NCBI GenBank assembly: GCA_036787955.1
Contig: DAIQOI010000001.1
Coordinates: 310,001 to 374,000 of the forward strand
DNA length: 64,000 nt
Direction: 5' to 3'
DNA from: UBA2336 sp036787955
GTDB taxonomy: Bacteria > Bacteroidota > Bacteroidia > Cytophagales > Cyclobacteriaceae
Below, piece by piece: positions 25,345-33,327 of this stretch. The notes beneath the pieces were generated by a model. That model had not been told where the DNA came from. It ran no database searches and saw only the letters and a program-made list of their open reading frames with translations. Made by a program: the position numbers and the translations under genes. Positions within the stretch are counted from its first letter, which is position 1; the number at the start of each line of letters is the position of its first letter.

Positions 25345-27957
25345 TTACTTATTCTTTTCGATGGAACGGATCATGAAGTTGCGCAGGAACCCTTCTACCG
25401 GCAGGATGATAAAAGCAATGCCTACCTGTACCAGAAACTCAACCACGGGGCCGCCTTCGAGTGCAAAAGTGGTACCGGCAACAGTCTGTATAAATTCGAT
25501 AAGTATGATGATGGAAAGCAGCGACAATACCCGGCTAATGATGCGATAGCGACTGCTTAGCCGGAAGGAAGAAATGACCAGCAATGAAAACACACCAAAT
25601 TCAAGGGCATAAAACCACCAGCGGTTCCAGTACGGTGGCAATACATGAATGTGCAATACTTCGGGATCGGTGATATATCTGCTATGGGTTTGCGCCTGTA
25701 TTTCGAGGCGGTATTTTCCTTCCGGCAAAAAAGGGAAGTCGAGCGTGGCATGACCCTGCGACCAGCTGCTCCATTCGCTGTTCAGCCCGCCAAGTTTGTA
25801 CCTGTATTGTACCAGGTCAGGCGAGCTGTACTCAGGGAGCACAACGTGGATGCGCAGTGGGTTGGCTTCGCCTACCAGTCGTATGCTCCTTTGGCTGGCA
25901 TCAACGGGCTGGTGGTTTATGCTGACGGACTTAAGCAACAGCGGATAATAAACAGCTACGGGCAGCACGGCATCGCGCCTGAAATAAATCAGCTCGCCCC
26001 CCGAAGTAGCTATCCACAGGTTACCGGTGCTTTGCTCGGCATGAATGCCGGTGATGTCCGGAATAACGGAAAGGAGAGAAGCAGCTTCAGCCGAAACGCT
26101 GGTTCCAAGGATGCGCCATCCTTTCTCGCTGCGCAGCCACAGCGACTGCCCGTCGGGTAATACCTCTGAGATTCCATACAGGCTGTCAATCACAGAAAGC
26201 CGGAATGTATGTTCATTCAGTGCGTATGCCTTTCCTGAGGCAAGAAACAAAACATGATTTTGATGGATCACACCATATACGGGACCGTAGTCGGGGTTTT
26301 CTATCGGAAGTTTTTTTAATTCACCGTTTTTGGTTAGCCGATAAATGATCTCAGTTCCACAGAGCCAAACCGAACTGTCTTTTCCGGCAAATGCATATTG
26401 CACGGAATAGCCCGAAGTATCGCTTACGGTATAAGGTTCAGACCGCCCGGTCGAATGCAGGCGGTAAAGTTTTCCTTCATAACTTATGGCAAGCAGGGTG
26501 TTTGCACCGGGTTGTGTGAGCACGTAGCGCACGGGCTCATCCAGTACGAGTCTGGCTTTTTCGTTCTCCACTTCCCACACACCTGCAAGACCGGACGCAA
26601 TTAATTTGCCGTCCCAGATTAGCAGTTGGGAGACGCGGGCATCAATGCCGGGGATTTTACGGAAGGCATATTCCGATGATCGCAGAGTGCGGCGTGTGCG
26701 CTTTTCCCTGCGATAGGACACAGTTACTTCTTTTGCTTCAGCATCGGGGGCCTGAGTGCGAACGGTTGGTTTGCGCTTACGCAAAAAACCAAACAATCCG
26801 GATCGGTCTTTTTCCGGTCGCGGCTCTTCGGTCTGAGTATTTTTCCCGGTATTTTTTTGGCTTGTGCGTCCGGTAACCGGAACACTCACGTAATACACGA
26901 TTTCATCGTATCGGTCTTCGCGGTTAAGGCGATACAGGCCCAGTGAAGTGCCAACATACACTGAATTACTGTGTCGCTCAGCACACAGCGGATTCCCCTG
27001 CAGTCCGGGATAGTGGGCAAAGGACCGGAAAGGAAGAAAAGGCGCTATGCGGGTAAAGCCATAGCGGTGCGCAATCCATACATTTTTACTTTTGTCAGTA
27101 GCTAAAGCATATACTTCGTTGTCGGGCAGGCCGGCCATATAATTAATTATCTGCTCGGTACGGCCGTTGTGCGGGTTTACAAACATCACTCCGCCCCGCA
27201 GCGTGCCCAGTGCAATCAGGTCGGGCGTAACCCAGCATCCGTTTACAATTACTCCGGCATCGGCATAGGCCGAATCAACCAGTTTAATTCTGCGGAACAG
27301 TTTTTCTGGCTCAAGCAGGTACAGTTGGTTATCGGTTGTGCAAAACAGGGTGGAGTTGTTCCATGTTTCGGCAAACACAATACTTGTATTTTGCAGCAGG
27401 GGGTGTTGTGGTTGGGTTAGTTTGTTATCCCGAATCAGGAAAGCTTTGTCGTGTGCTGAACTTGCATATACATTCCCGCCAATGCTGGCAACGGATATCC
27501 ATTCGGACGGGGCTTGTGCAATGAACCGGACTGAATCTGCTGCCAGGCAATAGATATTTCTGTCGCCAACAAAAAATATGTTTCCCGAAGCAGCGGCTAT
27601 CTGAAATACCGGTGTCGGGACGGCAGATGGTATCAGGGTGTGAGTTTGACCGGCCACCTTGCTGATGTCCATCCTGCCCGCACCACGTGAGCCGGCTGTG
27701 TACAGGATATTTTCCTGTACAAACAGGTCGTAAATTGCTCCCCCCGTCCGGATCAAGTCCCACGATTTTCCGTCAAAGCGCAGTATACCGCGCGAAACGG
27801 CAAAGTACATGAGTCCGTTGTTGTCCTGTACGATGTCGAAGGCAGTCTGTCCGGCAGTTTCGCCTTCAGGCTGGTAGTGCCTGAGCACATACGTGCCAGT
27901 TTGCCCCAAAGCAACAGCCGAAATGATAAATAAAAGCAGCGTGCTGATTGACCTCAT
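25345..27957 (-). CDS. Two-component-type beta-propeller sensor lacking an output domain
   Basis: An 870-residue protein with a signal peptide (MRSISTLLLFIISAVALG) and a long periplasmic region of propeller repeats (DIVQDNNGLMYFAVSRGILRFDG; ALATDKSKNVWIAHRYGFTRI and others). A Y_Y_Y-like domain follows (VQYRYKLGGLNSEWSSWSQGHATLDFPFLPEGKYRLEIQA). The C-terminus holds three hydrophobic helices (FYALEFGVFSLLVISSF; VLSLLSIIILIEFIQ; VGIAFIILPVEGF). Canonical members continue into a histidine kinase or HTH domain; this one stops about 20 residues after the last helix. ATG 27957 is chosen over TTG 27969. It lies between recG and a DinB-like gene. Confidence 0.82.
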   Translation of the reverse strand: MRSISTLLLFIISAVALGQTGTYVLRHYQPEGETAGQTAFDIVQDNNGLMYFAVSRGILRFDGKSWDLIRTGGAIYDLFVQENILYTAGSRGAGRMDISKVAGQTHTLIPSAVPTPVFQIAAASGNIFFVGDRNIYCLAADSVRFIAQAPSEWISVASIGGNVYASSAHDKAFLIRDNKLTQPQHPLLQNTSIVFAETWNNSTLFCTTDNQLYLLEPEKLFRRIKLVDSAYADAGVIVNGCWVTPDLIALGTLRGGVMFVNPHNGRTEQIINYMAGLPDNEVYALATDKSKNVWIAHRYGFTRIAPFLPFRSFAHYPGLQGNPLCAERHSNSVYVGTSLGLYRLNREDRYDEIVYYVSVPVTGRTSQKNTGKNTQTEEPRPEKDRSGLFGFLRKRKPTVRTQAPDAEAKEVTVSYRREKRTRRTLRSSEYAFRKIPGIDARVSQLLIWDGKLIASGLAGVWEVENEKARLVLDEPVRYVLTQPGANTLLAISYEGKLYRLHSTGRSEPYTVSDTSGYSVQYAFAGKDSSVWLCGTEIIYRLTKNGELKKLPIENPDYGPVYGVIHQNHVLFLASGKAYALNEHTFRLSVIDSLYGISEVLPDGQSLWLRSEKGWRILGTSVSAEAASLLSVIPDITGIHAEQSTGNLWIATSGGELIYFRRDAVLPVAVYYPLLLKSVSINHQPVDASQRSIRLVGEANPLRIHVVLPEYSSPDLVQYRYKLGGLNSEWSSWSQGHATLDFPFLPEGKYRLEIQAQTHSRYITDPEVLHIHVLPPYWNRWWFYALEFGVFSLLVISSFRLSSRYRIISRVLSLLSIIILIEFIQTVAGTTFALEGGPVVEFLVQVGIAFIILPVEGFLRNFMIRSIEKNK

Positions 27958-27990
27958 CGCAACTGTCAAAGATACATATTGTGTCAGGAT

Positions 27991-30087
27991 TCAGCTGATG
28001 CGGCTCCAATTGGTTGACGATTGTTTTTGCGTATTAACCTGATGCAGCACGACTTCGTTTTCGGGATTTTTCAACAGAGGGTCCTTTTCCAGCAGCTGCA
28101 AGGCCGCTTCGCGGGCCAGCTGAAGTAATTGTTGATCTTTGCCTAAGTCGGCTATAAGCAAATCGAGCATGCCGCTTTGCCGTGTGCCCAGTAAATCGCC
28201 CGGCCCGCGCAATTCCAGATCTACTTCGGCAATCTCAAAGCCATTGGTGGTTTTTACCATGGTCTGAATGCGTTTCTTCGCATCGGCAGTGAGTTTATAA
28301 TCGGTCATTAATATGCAGTACGACTGGTCGGCACCGCGGCCCACCCGCCCGCGTAGCTGGTGCAGTTGCGAAAGCCCAAAGCGCTCGGCATTTTCAATAA
28401 CCATAACGGTGGCATTGGGTACATCCACTCCTACTTCGATAACCGTGGTAGCCACCATGATTCGCGTTTCGCCTTTAACAAACCGCTGCATTTCAAACTC
28501 CTTGGCTTCGGCAGTCATGCGGCCGTGCACAATGCTTACGTGTACATCCGGAAAAGCGCGACAGATGCTTTCATACCCATCCATCAGGTGTTTCAAATCA
28601 CTTTTTTCAGATTCTTCAATAAGCGGATAAACGATATATACCTGCCTGCCCTCCTGTATTTGTTTGCGCAGGAAGCCGAATACGGCCAGCCGGTGGCTGT
28701 CGTAGCGGTGCACGGTCTTCACCGGTTTTCGGCCGGCCGGCAGCTCATCAATGACAGACACATCCAGGTCGCCATACAACGTCATGGCCAGCGTGCGCGG
28801 AATGGGTGTAGCGGTCATTACCAGTACATGCGGCTCAACTGCTTTGTTTTTCTGCCACAGACGCGAGCGCTGAGCCACACCAAAGCGGTGCTGCTCGTCA
28901 ATTACTGCAAGCCCCAGGTTATGAAACTGCACATTTTGTTCAATCAGTGCGTGTGTACCGATTAAAATATGCAGTGAACCATCCTGAAGATGATCATGAA
29001 TTTGCTTTCGTTCAGCTCGTTTTACCGATCCGGTGAGCAAGGCAACCTTCAGGTTCAGCGATTTGGCCAGGCGCCCGATGTTTTTAAAATGTTGCTGAGC
29101 CAGGATTTCGGTGGGAGCCATCAGCGCACTTTGCGCTCCGCTGCCTGCGGCAATCAGCATGCAGGCAAAAGCTACGATGGTTTTGCCGCTGCCTACATCG
29201 CCTTGCAGCAGACGGTTCATCTGCTTGCCGGATTTCAAGTCTGTATAAATTTCCCGGATAACCCTTTTTTGTGCTTCAGTAAGCTGAAAGGGCAGATGGT
29301 GATTATAAAATTCGGTAAGCAGGGCGGTGTTGGCCAGCACCATGCCCCGTGACTTTTCCTGTCGTAACAGCTTGAGTTTCAGTAAACGAAGCTGGATATA
29401 AAATAATTCTTCAAATTTCAGTCGCCTGGAAGCAGATGTCAGCAACTGGTGGTTGTCGGGAAAATGAATCTGAGAAAGGGCTGTGGCTTTGTCCATCAGC
29501 CGGTGTTTTTTCAGCAGGTAGTCGGGTAAAGTTTCACGAATTTTTCCCCTGGCCTGGCTGAGCAGTTCGCGCTGCAGCTTACCTATTAACTTGCTGTCGA
29601 TGTGTCTGGCGCGCAGTTTTTCGGTAAGGGGGTAAACCGGTTGCAGGTGGCCACCCCTTGCGGATTGCTCAGATGCCGGCTCTACTTCGGGATGGGCCAT
29701 GCTGAATTTGTTTCCGTATTTTACCGGTGCACCAAACACCACGTAAGGAATGCCGGTTTTAATTTTTTCGGCTGCCCACCTGATTCCCTGAAACCACACC
29801 AGCTCCATCTGGCCGGTATTATCCCGGGCATGGACCACCAGTCGCTGCCTGCCGGGAATACCGGCAATTTCTTTTTTTACCGGTATAACCAGCAACTGTA
29901 CGGCTGGCATCTCTTCTTTTAGTTCAGCAATGGTATAAAAGCGGGTGCGGTCTTCGTATCGGAAGGGGTAGTGCTGCAACAGGTCGCCAAATGTAAAAAT
30001 ACCCAGCTCTTTGTTGAGCAGGGCGGCACGCTGCGGCCCCACTCCTTTCAGGTATTCAACAGGCGTGTCAAAAAAGCGTTCAGCCAT
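27991..30087 (-). CDS. recG: ATP-dependent DNA helicase RecG
   Basis: A branch-migration helicase that remodels stalled forks and Holliday junctions. The 698-residue protein has the N-terminal wedge/OB domain (YLKGVGPQRAALLNKELGIFTFGDLLQHYPFRYEDRT; VVHARDNTGQMELVWF), then the SF2 core: Walker A GDVGSGKT, MAPTEILAQQH, the DEQH box (VIDEQHRFGVAQR), MTATPIPRTLAM, and motif VI in LHQLRGRVGRG. It leads a minus-strand row of genes. Length and motifs are canonical. Confidence 0.97.
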   Translation of the reverse strand: MAERFFDTPVEYLKGVGPQRAALLNKELGIFTFGDLLQHYPFRYEDRTRFYTIAELKEEMPAVQLLVIPVKKEIAGIPGRQRLVVHARDNTGQMELVWFQGIRWAAEKIKTGIPYVVFGAPVKYGNKFSMAHPEVEPASEQSARGGHLQPVYPLTEKLRARHIDSKLIGKLQRELLSQARGKIRETLPDYLLKKHRLMDKATALSQIHFPDNHQLLTSASRRLKFEELFYIQLRLLKLKLLRQEKSRGMVLANTALLTEFYNHHLPFQLTEAQKRVIREIYTDLKSGKQMNRLLQGDVGSGKTIVAFACMLIAAGSGAQSALMAPTEILAQQHFKNIGRLAKSLNLKVALLTGSVKRAERKQIHDHLQDGSLHILIGTHALIEQNVQFHNLGLAVIDEQHRFGVAQRSRLWQKNKAVEPHVLVMTATPIPRTLAMTLYGDLDVSVIDELPAGRKPVKTVHRYDSHRLAVFGFLRKQIQEGRQVYIVYPLIEESEKSDLKHLMDGYESICRAFPDVHVSIVHGRMTAEAKEFEMQRFVKGETRIMVATTVIEVGVDVPNATVMVIENAERFGLSQLHQLRGRVGRGADQSYCILMTDYKLTADAKKRIQTMVKTTNGFEIAEVDLELRGPGDLLGTRQSGMLDLLIADLGKDQQLLQLAREAALQLLEKDPLLKNPENEVVLHQVNTQKQSSTNWSRIS

Positions 30088-30170
30088 AACAACGAAATAT
30101 ACTAAACCAGGTCAACCGAAGTAAATCTGAAACAGTCTGGAGTTGCTCTCTTTTTTTAAACAGATTTTTT

Positions 30171-30203
30171 TTGAATTACTTCAACAAGGGGTTACTATCT
30201 TTG
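30171..30203 (+). promoter_or_regulatory. Bacteroidota-type promoter TTG-N22-TATCTTTG
   Basis: TTG at 30171-30173 and TATCTTTG at 30196-30203 reproduce the spacing of the promoter at 13143, and start 20 bp before the ATG of the small gene at 30224. Confidence 0.6.
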
Positions 30204-30223
30204 CCGAGTCAATATTCATAAAC

Positions 30224-30493
30224 ATGAAAGTTGGCCCACAATCGTACCGCGGCATTGATTTTGTGCGTGAATCCGATTTACCTGTCAATCAGCAGGAGGC
30301 GCTCAGAAAAACTCCGGATAGTCCGGAAAGAATAAAAATACTTATCAACGGGACGGTAGTTGAAAACTGTATCTACTATAAAGATTATGAGCGGTGGTTC
30401 CACGAAGTTTTCTGCAAGCAAAGAGAATTAGTTGCCGGTAATGTACAAAAAGAGCCTGTTCGGCAGGTTGTGCTGTCAGTCTCAGCCGGCTAA
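30224..30493 (+). CDS. Hypothetical protein, 89 aa
   Basis: A small soluble protein beginning MKVGPQSYRGIDFVRESDLP. It has a predicted short beta-strand (RIKILINGTVVENCIYYKDYERWF) and a charged C-terminus. I do not recognise a family. Support for coding comes from the well-placed promoter (30171-30203), codon use like its neighbours and an end that overlaps the convergent VOC gene stop by four bases. Longer in-frame starts upstream would cover the promoter and are rejected. Confidence 0.55.
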   Translation: MKVGPQSYRGIDFVRESDLPVNQQEALRKTPDSPERIKILINGTVVENCIYYKDYERWFHEVFCKQRELVAGNVQKEPVRQVVLSVSAG

Positions 30494-30885
30494 TCGGGCC
30501 AGATGTTTTTATCGGGCATAATTTCCAGCAGGTTTCCTGCAGGATCTTCAAAATAAAACGACTCACCCCCCAGTGGCCATTGAACAATCTCTTTGATTCG
30601 GATTCCTTTTCGGGCTATTTCCTTTTTGGCATTTTCGTATTCGCTGGTTGGCACCTCCAATGCAAAATGTTGTTTTCCGTGGGCATAGTGGGGTGGCGGA
30701 CTTTTCTTTTGGGAAGAATCATCGGGGTTGAATATCAGCAATACGGAAGTACCGGCCTTGAAGAACACATGTTTTCCCGGCAGGTAACTGATGACGGGCA
30801 GGCCGAGGAGTTGTTCATAGAAGCCCTTCACCTGTTCCAGGTTGCGCACATACAAACAGGTTTCTTTGATTTTCACAAAATTCAT
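30490..30885 (-). CDS. VOC-superfamily (glyoxalase/dioxygenase-like) protein
   Basis: A 131-residue single-module protein with two beta-alpha-beta-beta-beta units. The metal-site pattern is typical of the family: HFALEVPTSEYENAKKEI with His near 74, and GGESFYFEDPAGNLLEIMP with the final Glu near 122. Members include glyoxalase I and fosfomycin-resistance enzymes; I cannot name the substrate. It starts one base after the stop of the nitronate monooxygenase-type gene. Confidence 0.83.
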   Translation of the reverse strand: MNFVKIKETCLYVRNLEQVKGFYEQLLGLPVISYLPGKHVFFKAGTSVLLIFNPDDSSQKKSPPPHYAHGKQHFALEVPTSEYENAKKEIARKGIRIKEIVQWPLGGESFYFEDPAGNLLEIMPDKNIWPD

Positions 30886-30886
30886 A

Positions 30887-31840
30887 TCACGCTGTGCTGC
30901 AAAGTTTTTTCTTCAGGACCAGGTATTCGTTCCACATGCTATGCAGGATGTCGGCAGCCGGTCGGATGTCGTTGATGGCGGCAGCCACCTGCCCGATTTC
31001 GAGCTCACCTTCTTCGAGATCGCCTTCAAACATGCCGCGTTTGGCACGGGCGCGTCCGAGCAGGGCTTTGAGTTCTTCAACAGATGCACCGCGTTTTTCG
31101 GCTTGATCGACCTGATAGAAGAATTTGTTTTTGATGAGGCGCACCGGGGTAATCTGTTTCAGCGTCAGCATAGTGTCGCCTTCGCCTGCCTCCACCACTT
31201 TTTGTTTGAAACCCGGGTGCACGGAAGCTTCGTTACTGGCCACAAAGCGGCTTCCCACCTGCACGCCTTCTGCGCCCAAAGCCTGGGCTGCCAGTATACC
31301 GCGCCCACTGGCTATGCCACCGGCAGCAAGCAGGGGTATGGAGATGGCATCGCGCACCAATGGTATCAGCACGAAGGTGGTGGTCTCTTCCCTTCCATTG
31401 TGTCCGCCGGCTTCAAAGCCTTCGGCCACCACGGCATCCACGCCTGCCTGCTCGGCTTTGCGGGCAAACTTTACGCTGGAAACCACATGCACCACGGTAA
31501 TACCTTTGTCTTTCAGAAAGCTGGTCCAGGTAGCAGGGTTACCTGCCGATGTGAACACGATTTTTACTCCCTCTTCAAGGATGATGCGCATGAGTTTGTC
31601 AATATCGGGGTATAGGAGAGGGACGTTCACACCAAAAGGTTTTGCGGTAGCTGCTTTACACTTGCGGATGTGCTCACGCAGTACTTCCGGATACATGGAA
31701 CCGGCCCCAATAAGGCCCAGGCCACCGGCATTGCTTACGGCCGAGGCCAGCCGCCAGCCGCTGGTCCAAACCATACCGGCCTGGATAATGGGAATGTCAA
31801 TGTTGAAAAGTTTGCGTACGCGGTTATCGGGTCTGTCCAT
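30887..31840 (-). CDS. NAD(P)H-dependent flavin oxidoreductase / nitronate monooxygenase family
   Basis: A 317-residue FMN-dependent TIM barrel. Motifs: IPIIQAGMVW at the N-terminus, IVFTSAGNPATW, VVAEGFEAGGHNGREE (phosphate/FMN and catalytic His region), IPLLAAGGIASGRG and AEGVQVGSRFVASNEA. The family includes nitronate monooxygenase and enoyl-ACP reductase II (FabK); without an adjacent fatty-acid cluster I leave it at family level. It is transcribed with a VOC protein one base downstream. Upstream lies a 319-bp gene-free region. Confidence 0.86.
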   Translation of the reverse strand: MDRPDNRVRKLFNIDIPIIQAGMVWTSGWRLASAVSNAGGLGLIGAGSMYPEVLREHIRKCKAATAKPFGVNVPLLYPDIDKLMRIILEEGVKIVFTSAGNPATWTSFLKDKGITVVHVVSSVKFARKAEQAGVDAVVAEGFEAGGHNGREETTTFVLIPLVRDAISIPLLAAGGIASGRGILAAQALGAEGVQVGSRFVASNEASVHPGFKQKVVEAGEGDTMLTLKQITPVRLIKNKFFYQVDQAEKRGASVEELKALLGRARAKRGMFEGDLEEGELEIGQVAAAINDIRPAADILHSMWNEYLVLKKKLCSTA

Positions 31841-32159
31841 GGCGCGAAAAATACCAAAAGCATGCAGATTATCAGGAAGTTATTTTTTTAATCCAACTGC
31901 TTTGGCTATCCGATGCCTTTCCGACTTGTCCACAAAGAACAGATTGATTTTTAAGTACTTAAATAACTGAAAATCAGCTGTTTAACACTAAACATTACGG
32001 TAATGTGGATAACTGGTCGTTTTTGTGGAATTCTTTTTTTGCTTTTCTGGCCTGATTTTTAAGTGTCTGATTTTGAAGATTTTTGGCCGTTCAGCACAAA
32101 CTTGTTAGAAATTTTATCAACTGCGGAACAACATTTGCGTTATACGCATTTGTAAAAAT
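31841..32159. other. 319-bp AT-rich gene-free region with DnaA-box-like sites
   Basis: No gene is visible on either strand. It contains TTGTCCACA (31926-31934, plus), TTATCCACA on the minus strand (32004-32012, exact match to the E. coli DnaA-box consensus), and a partial TCCACA core (minus, about 32025-32030). It also has a 12-bp perfect palindrome TTAAGTACTTAA (31951-31962), a TGCGT-TAT-ACGCA inverted repeat (32136-32148) and runs of T. It divides a minus-strand block from a plus-strand block. It may be a replication origin or DnaA-regulated promoter region; this is inference. Confidence 0.4.
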
Positions 32160-32627
32160 ATGCTGAAATACGTTTTTCCGTTTTTTCTGGCCTTTGGCAC
32201 AGCTGCCCAGCCGGCCAGAATCGTAAAACTACAAGAGCTGAAGGCGCTGATGAATGCTTCTTCAGACAAAATTCAGGTCATCAATTTCTGGGCTACATGG
32301 TGCGCACCCTGTGTGAAGGAACTGCCGCTGTTCGAAAAGCTGGGTCAGGAAAGAAAAGATGTAAAAGTTACCCTGGTGAGCATGGACCTCGACCTGGATC
32401 CCAACCCCGATAAAGTATATCGTTTTATCGCCCGCAAAAAAATCCAGTCGGAGGTGCTGATACTGGATGAAAAAGATCCGAACACGTATATTGACCAGAT
32501 TGAAAAGAAATGGTCGGGGGCTATTCCTGCCACAATTATTATCAATCCCCGTACCGGCCAGAGAAAATTTGTTGAACGTGAACTGCACGAAGGCGAACTT
32601 GAAAAACTGATTTCCGAGATTCAGTAG
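32160..32627 (+). CDS. TlpA/ResA-like thiol-disulfide oxidoreductase
   Basis: A 155-residue periplasmic thioredoxin-like protein. A short signal segment (MLKYVFPFFLAFGTAAQ) is followed by a thioredoxin domain with WCAPC (Cys48 and Cys51 in FWATWCAPCVKELP). The cis-proline strand is GAIPATIIINPRTG. Family members reduce disulfides of secreted proteins or cytochrome c. Another thioredoxin-fold gene follows about 30 bp later. Confidence 0.87.
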   Translation: MLKYVFPFFLAFGTAAQPARIVKLQELKALMNASSDKIQVINFWATWCAPCVKELPLFEKLGQERKDVKVTLVSMDLDLDPNPDKVYRFIARKKIQSEVLILDEKDPNTYIDQIEKKWSGAIPATIIINPRTGQRKFVERELHEGELEKLISEIQ

Positions 32628-32656
32628 TAAATATGTATAACCCAAAATCCCCAACT

Positions 32657-33268
32657 ATGCTTAATAAATTCTTCATGGCTCTGTGCGGTGTGCTGGTACT
32701 TTCGGCCGCTGCACCTCTGAACAACGGTTATGAAGTTGGCGATACGGTGGCCGACTTCAAACTGAAAAATGTGGACGGCAAGATGGTTGCCCTTTCCGAT
32801 TACAAAGATGTGAAGGGTGTGATTGTGATCTTCGACTGCAACACCTGTCCGTACTCGAAAGGATACAACGAGCGAATCAAGGCTTTGCACGATAAATATG
32901 CTTCGCAGGGCTTTCCGGTGATTGCCATCCAACCCAACGACCCGACCATCAGTCCGGGCGATTCGTTTGAGGAAATGAAAAAGCAGGCAGAAAAGAAAAA
33001 TTACAAATTCCCCTACCTGTTTGATGAAACCCAACAAGTTGCTAAGGCCTTTGGTGCTACCAACACCCCGCACGTGTTTCTGCTGAAGAAAGAAGGCAAC
33101 GCATTTAAAGTAGCATATATTGGCGCTATTGACGACAATGCAAAGGACGCTTCGGGCGTAAGCAAACGCTATGTGGAAGACGCCATTGAAGCACTGAAAA
33201 AAGGCACTGCTCCGGCCGTTACAAAGACCAAGGCCATTGGATGTACCATTAAGTGGAGAAATGCCTGA
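32657..33268 (+). CDS. Secreted peroxiredoxin/thioredoxin-like protein (CNTCP type)
   Basis: A 203-residue protein with a signal peptide (MLNKFFMALCGVLVLSAAA) and an AhpC/TSA-like fold: VGDTVADFKLKNVDGK, VIVIFDCNTCPYSKGYNERI with Cys61 and Cys64, then FGATNTPHVFLL as the cis-proline strand. A third Cys (KAIGCTIKW) ends the protein and could resolve a disulfide. Biochemical activity is unverified. ATG 32657 gives a clean signal peptide; an upstream in-frame start at 32633 is less likely. A strong terminator follows. Confidence 0.84.
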   Translation: MLNKFFMALCGVLVLSAAAPLNNGYEVGDTVADFKLKNVDGKMVALSDYKDVKGVIVIFDCNTCPYSKGYNERIKALHDKYASQGFPVIAIQPNDPTISPGDSFEEMKKQAEKKNYKFPYLFDETQQVAKAFGATNTPHVFLLKKEGNAFKVAYIGAIDDNAKDASGVSKRYVEDAIEALKKGTAPAVTKTKAIGCTIKWRNA

Positions 33269-33288
33269 TCAATATTCCGGATAAACCG

Positions 33289-33313
33289 AAACCCCGCATT
33301 CGCGGGGTTTTTT
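33289..33313 (+). terminator. Rho-independent terminator
   Basis: CCCCGC (33292-33297), a four-base loop and GCGGGG (33302-33307), extended by A-T pairs and followed by six T. It ends the two-gene thioredoxin unit and sits 15 bp before the DUF4153 start. Confidence 0.88.
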
Positions 33314-33327
33314 ATTAACTTCCTGCC

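Noticed and set aside
30842..31970. Two long plus-strand frames antisense to the nitronate monooxygenase-type gene
   Set aside because: The minus-strand protein carries FMN-binding motifs throughout; the plus-strand translations have none.
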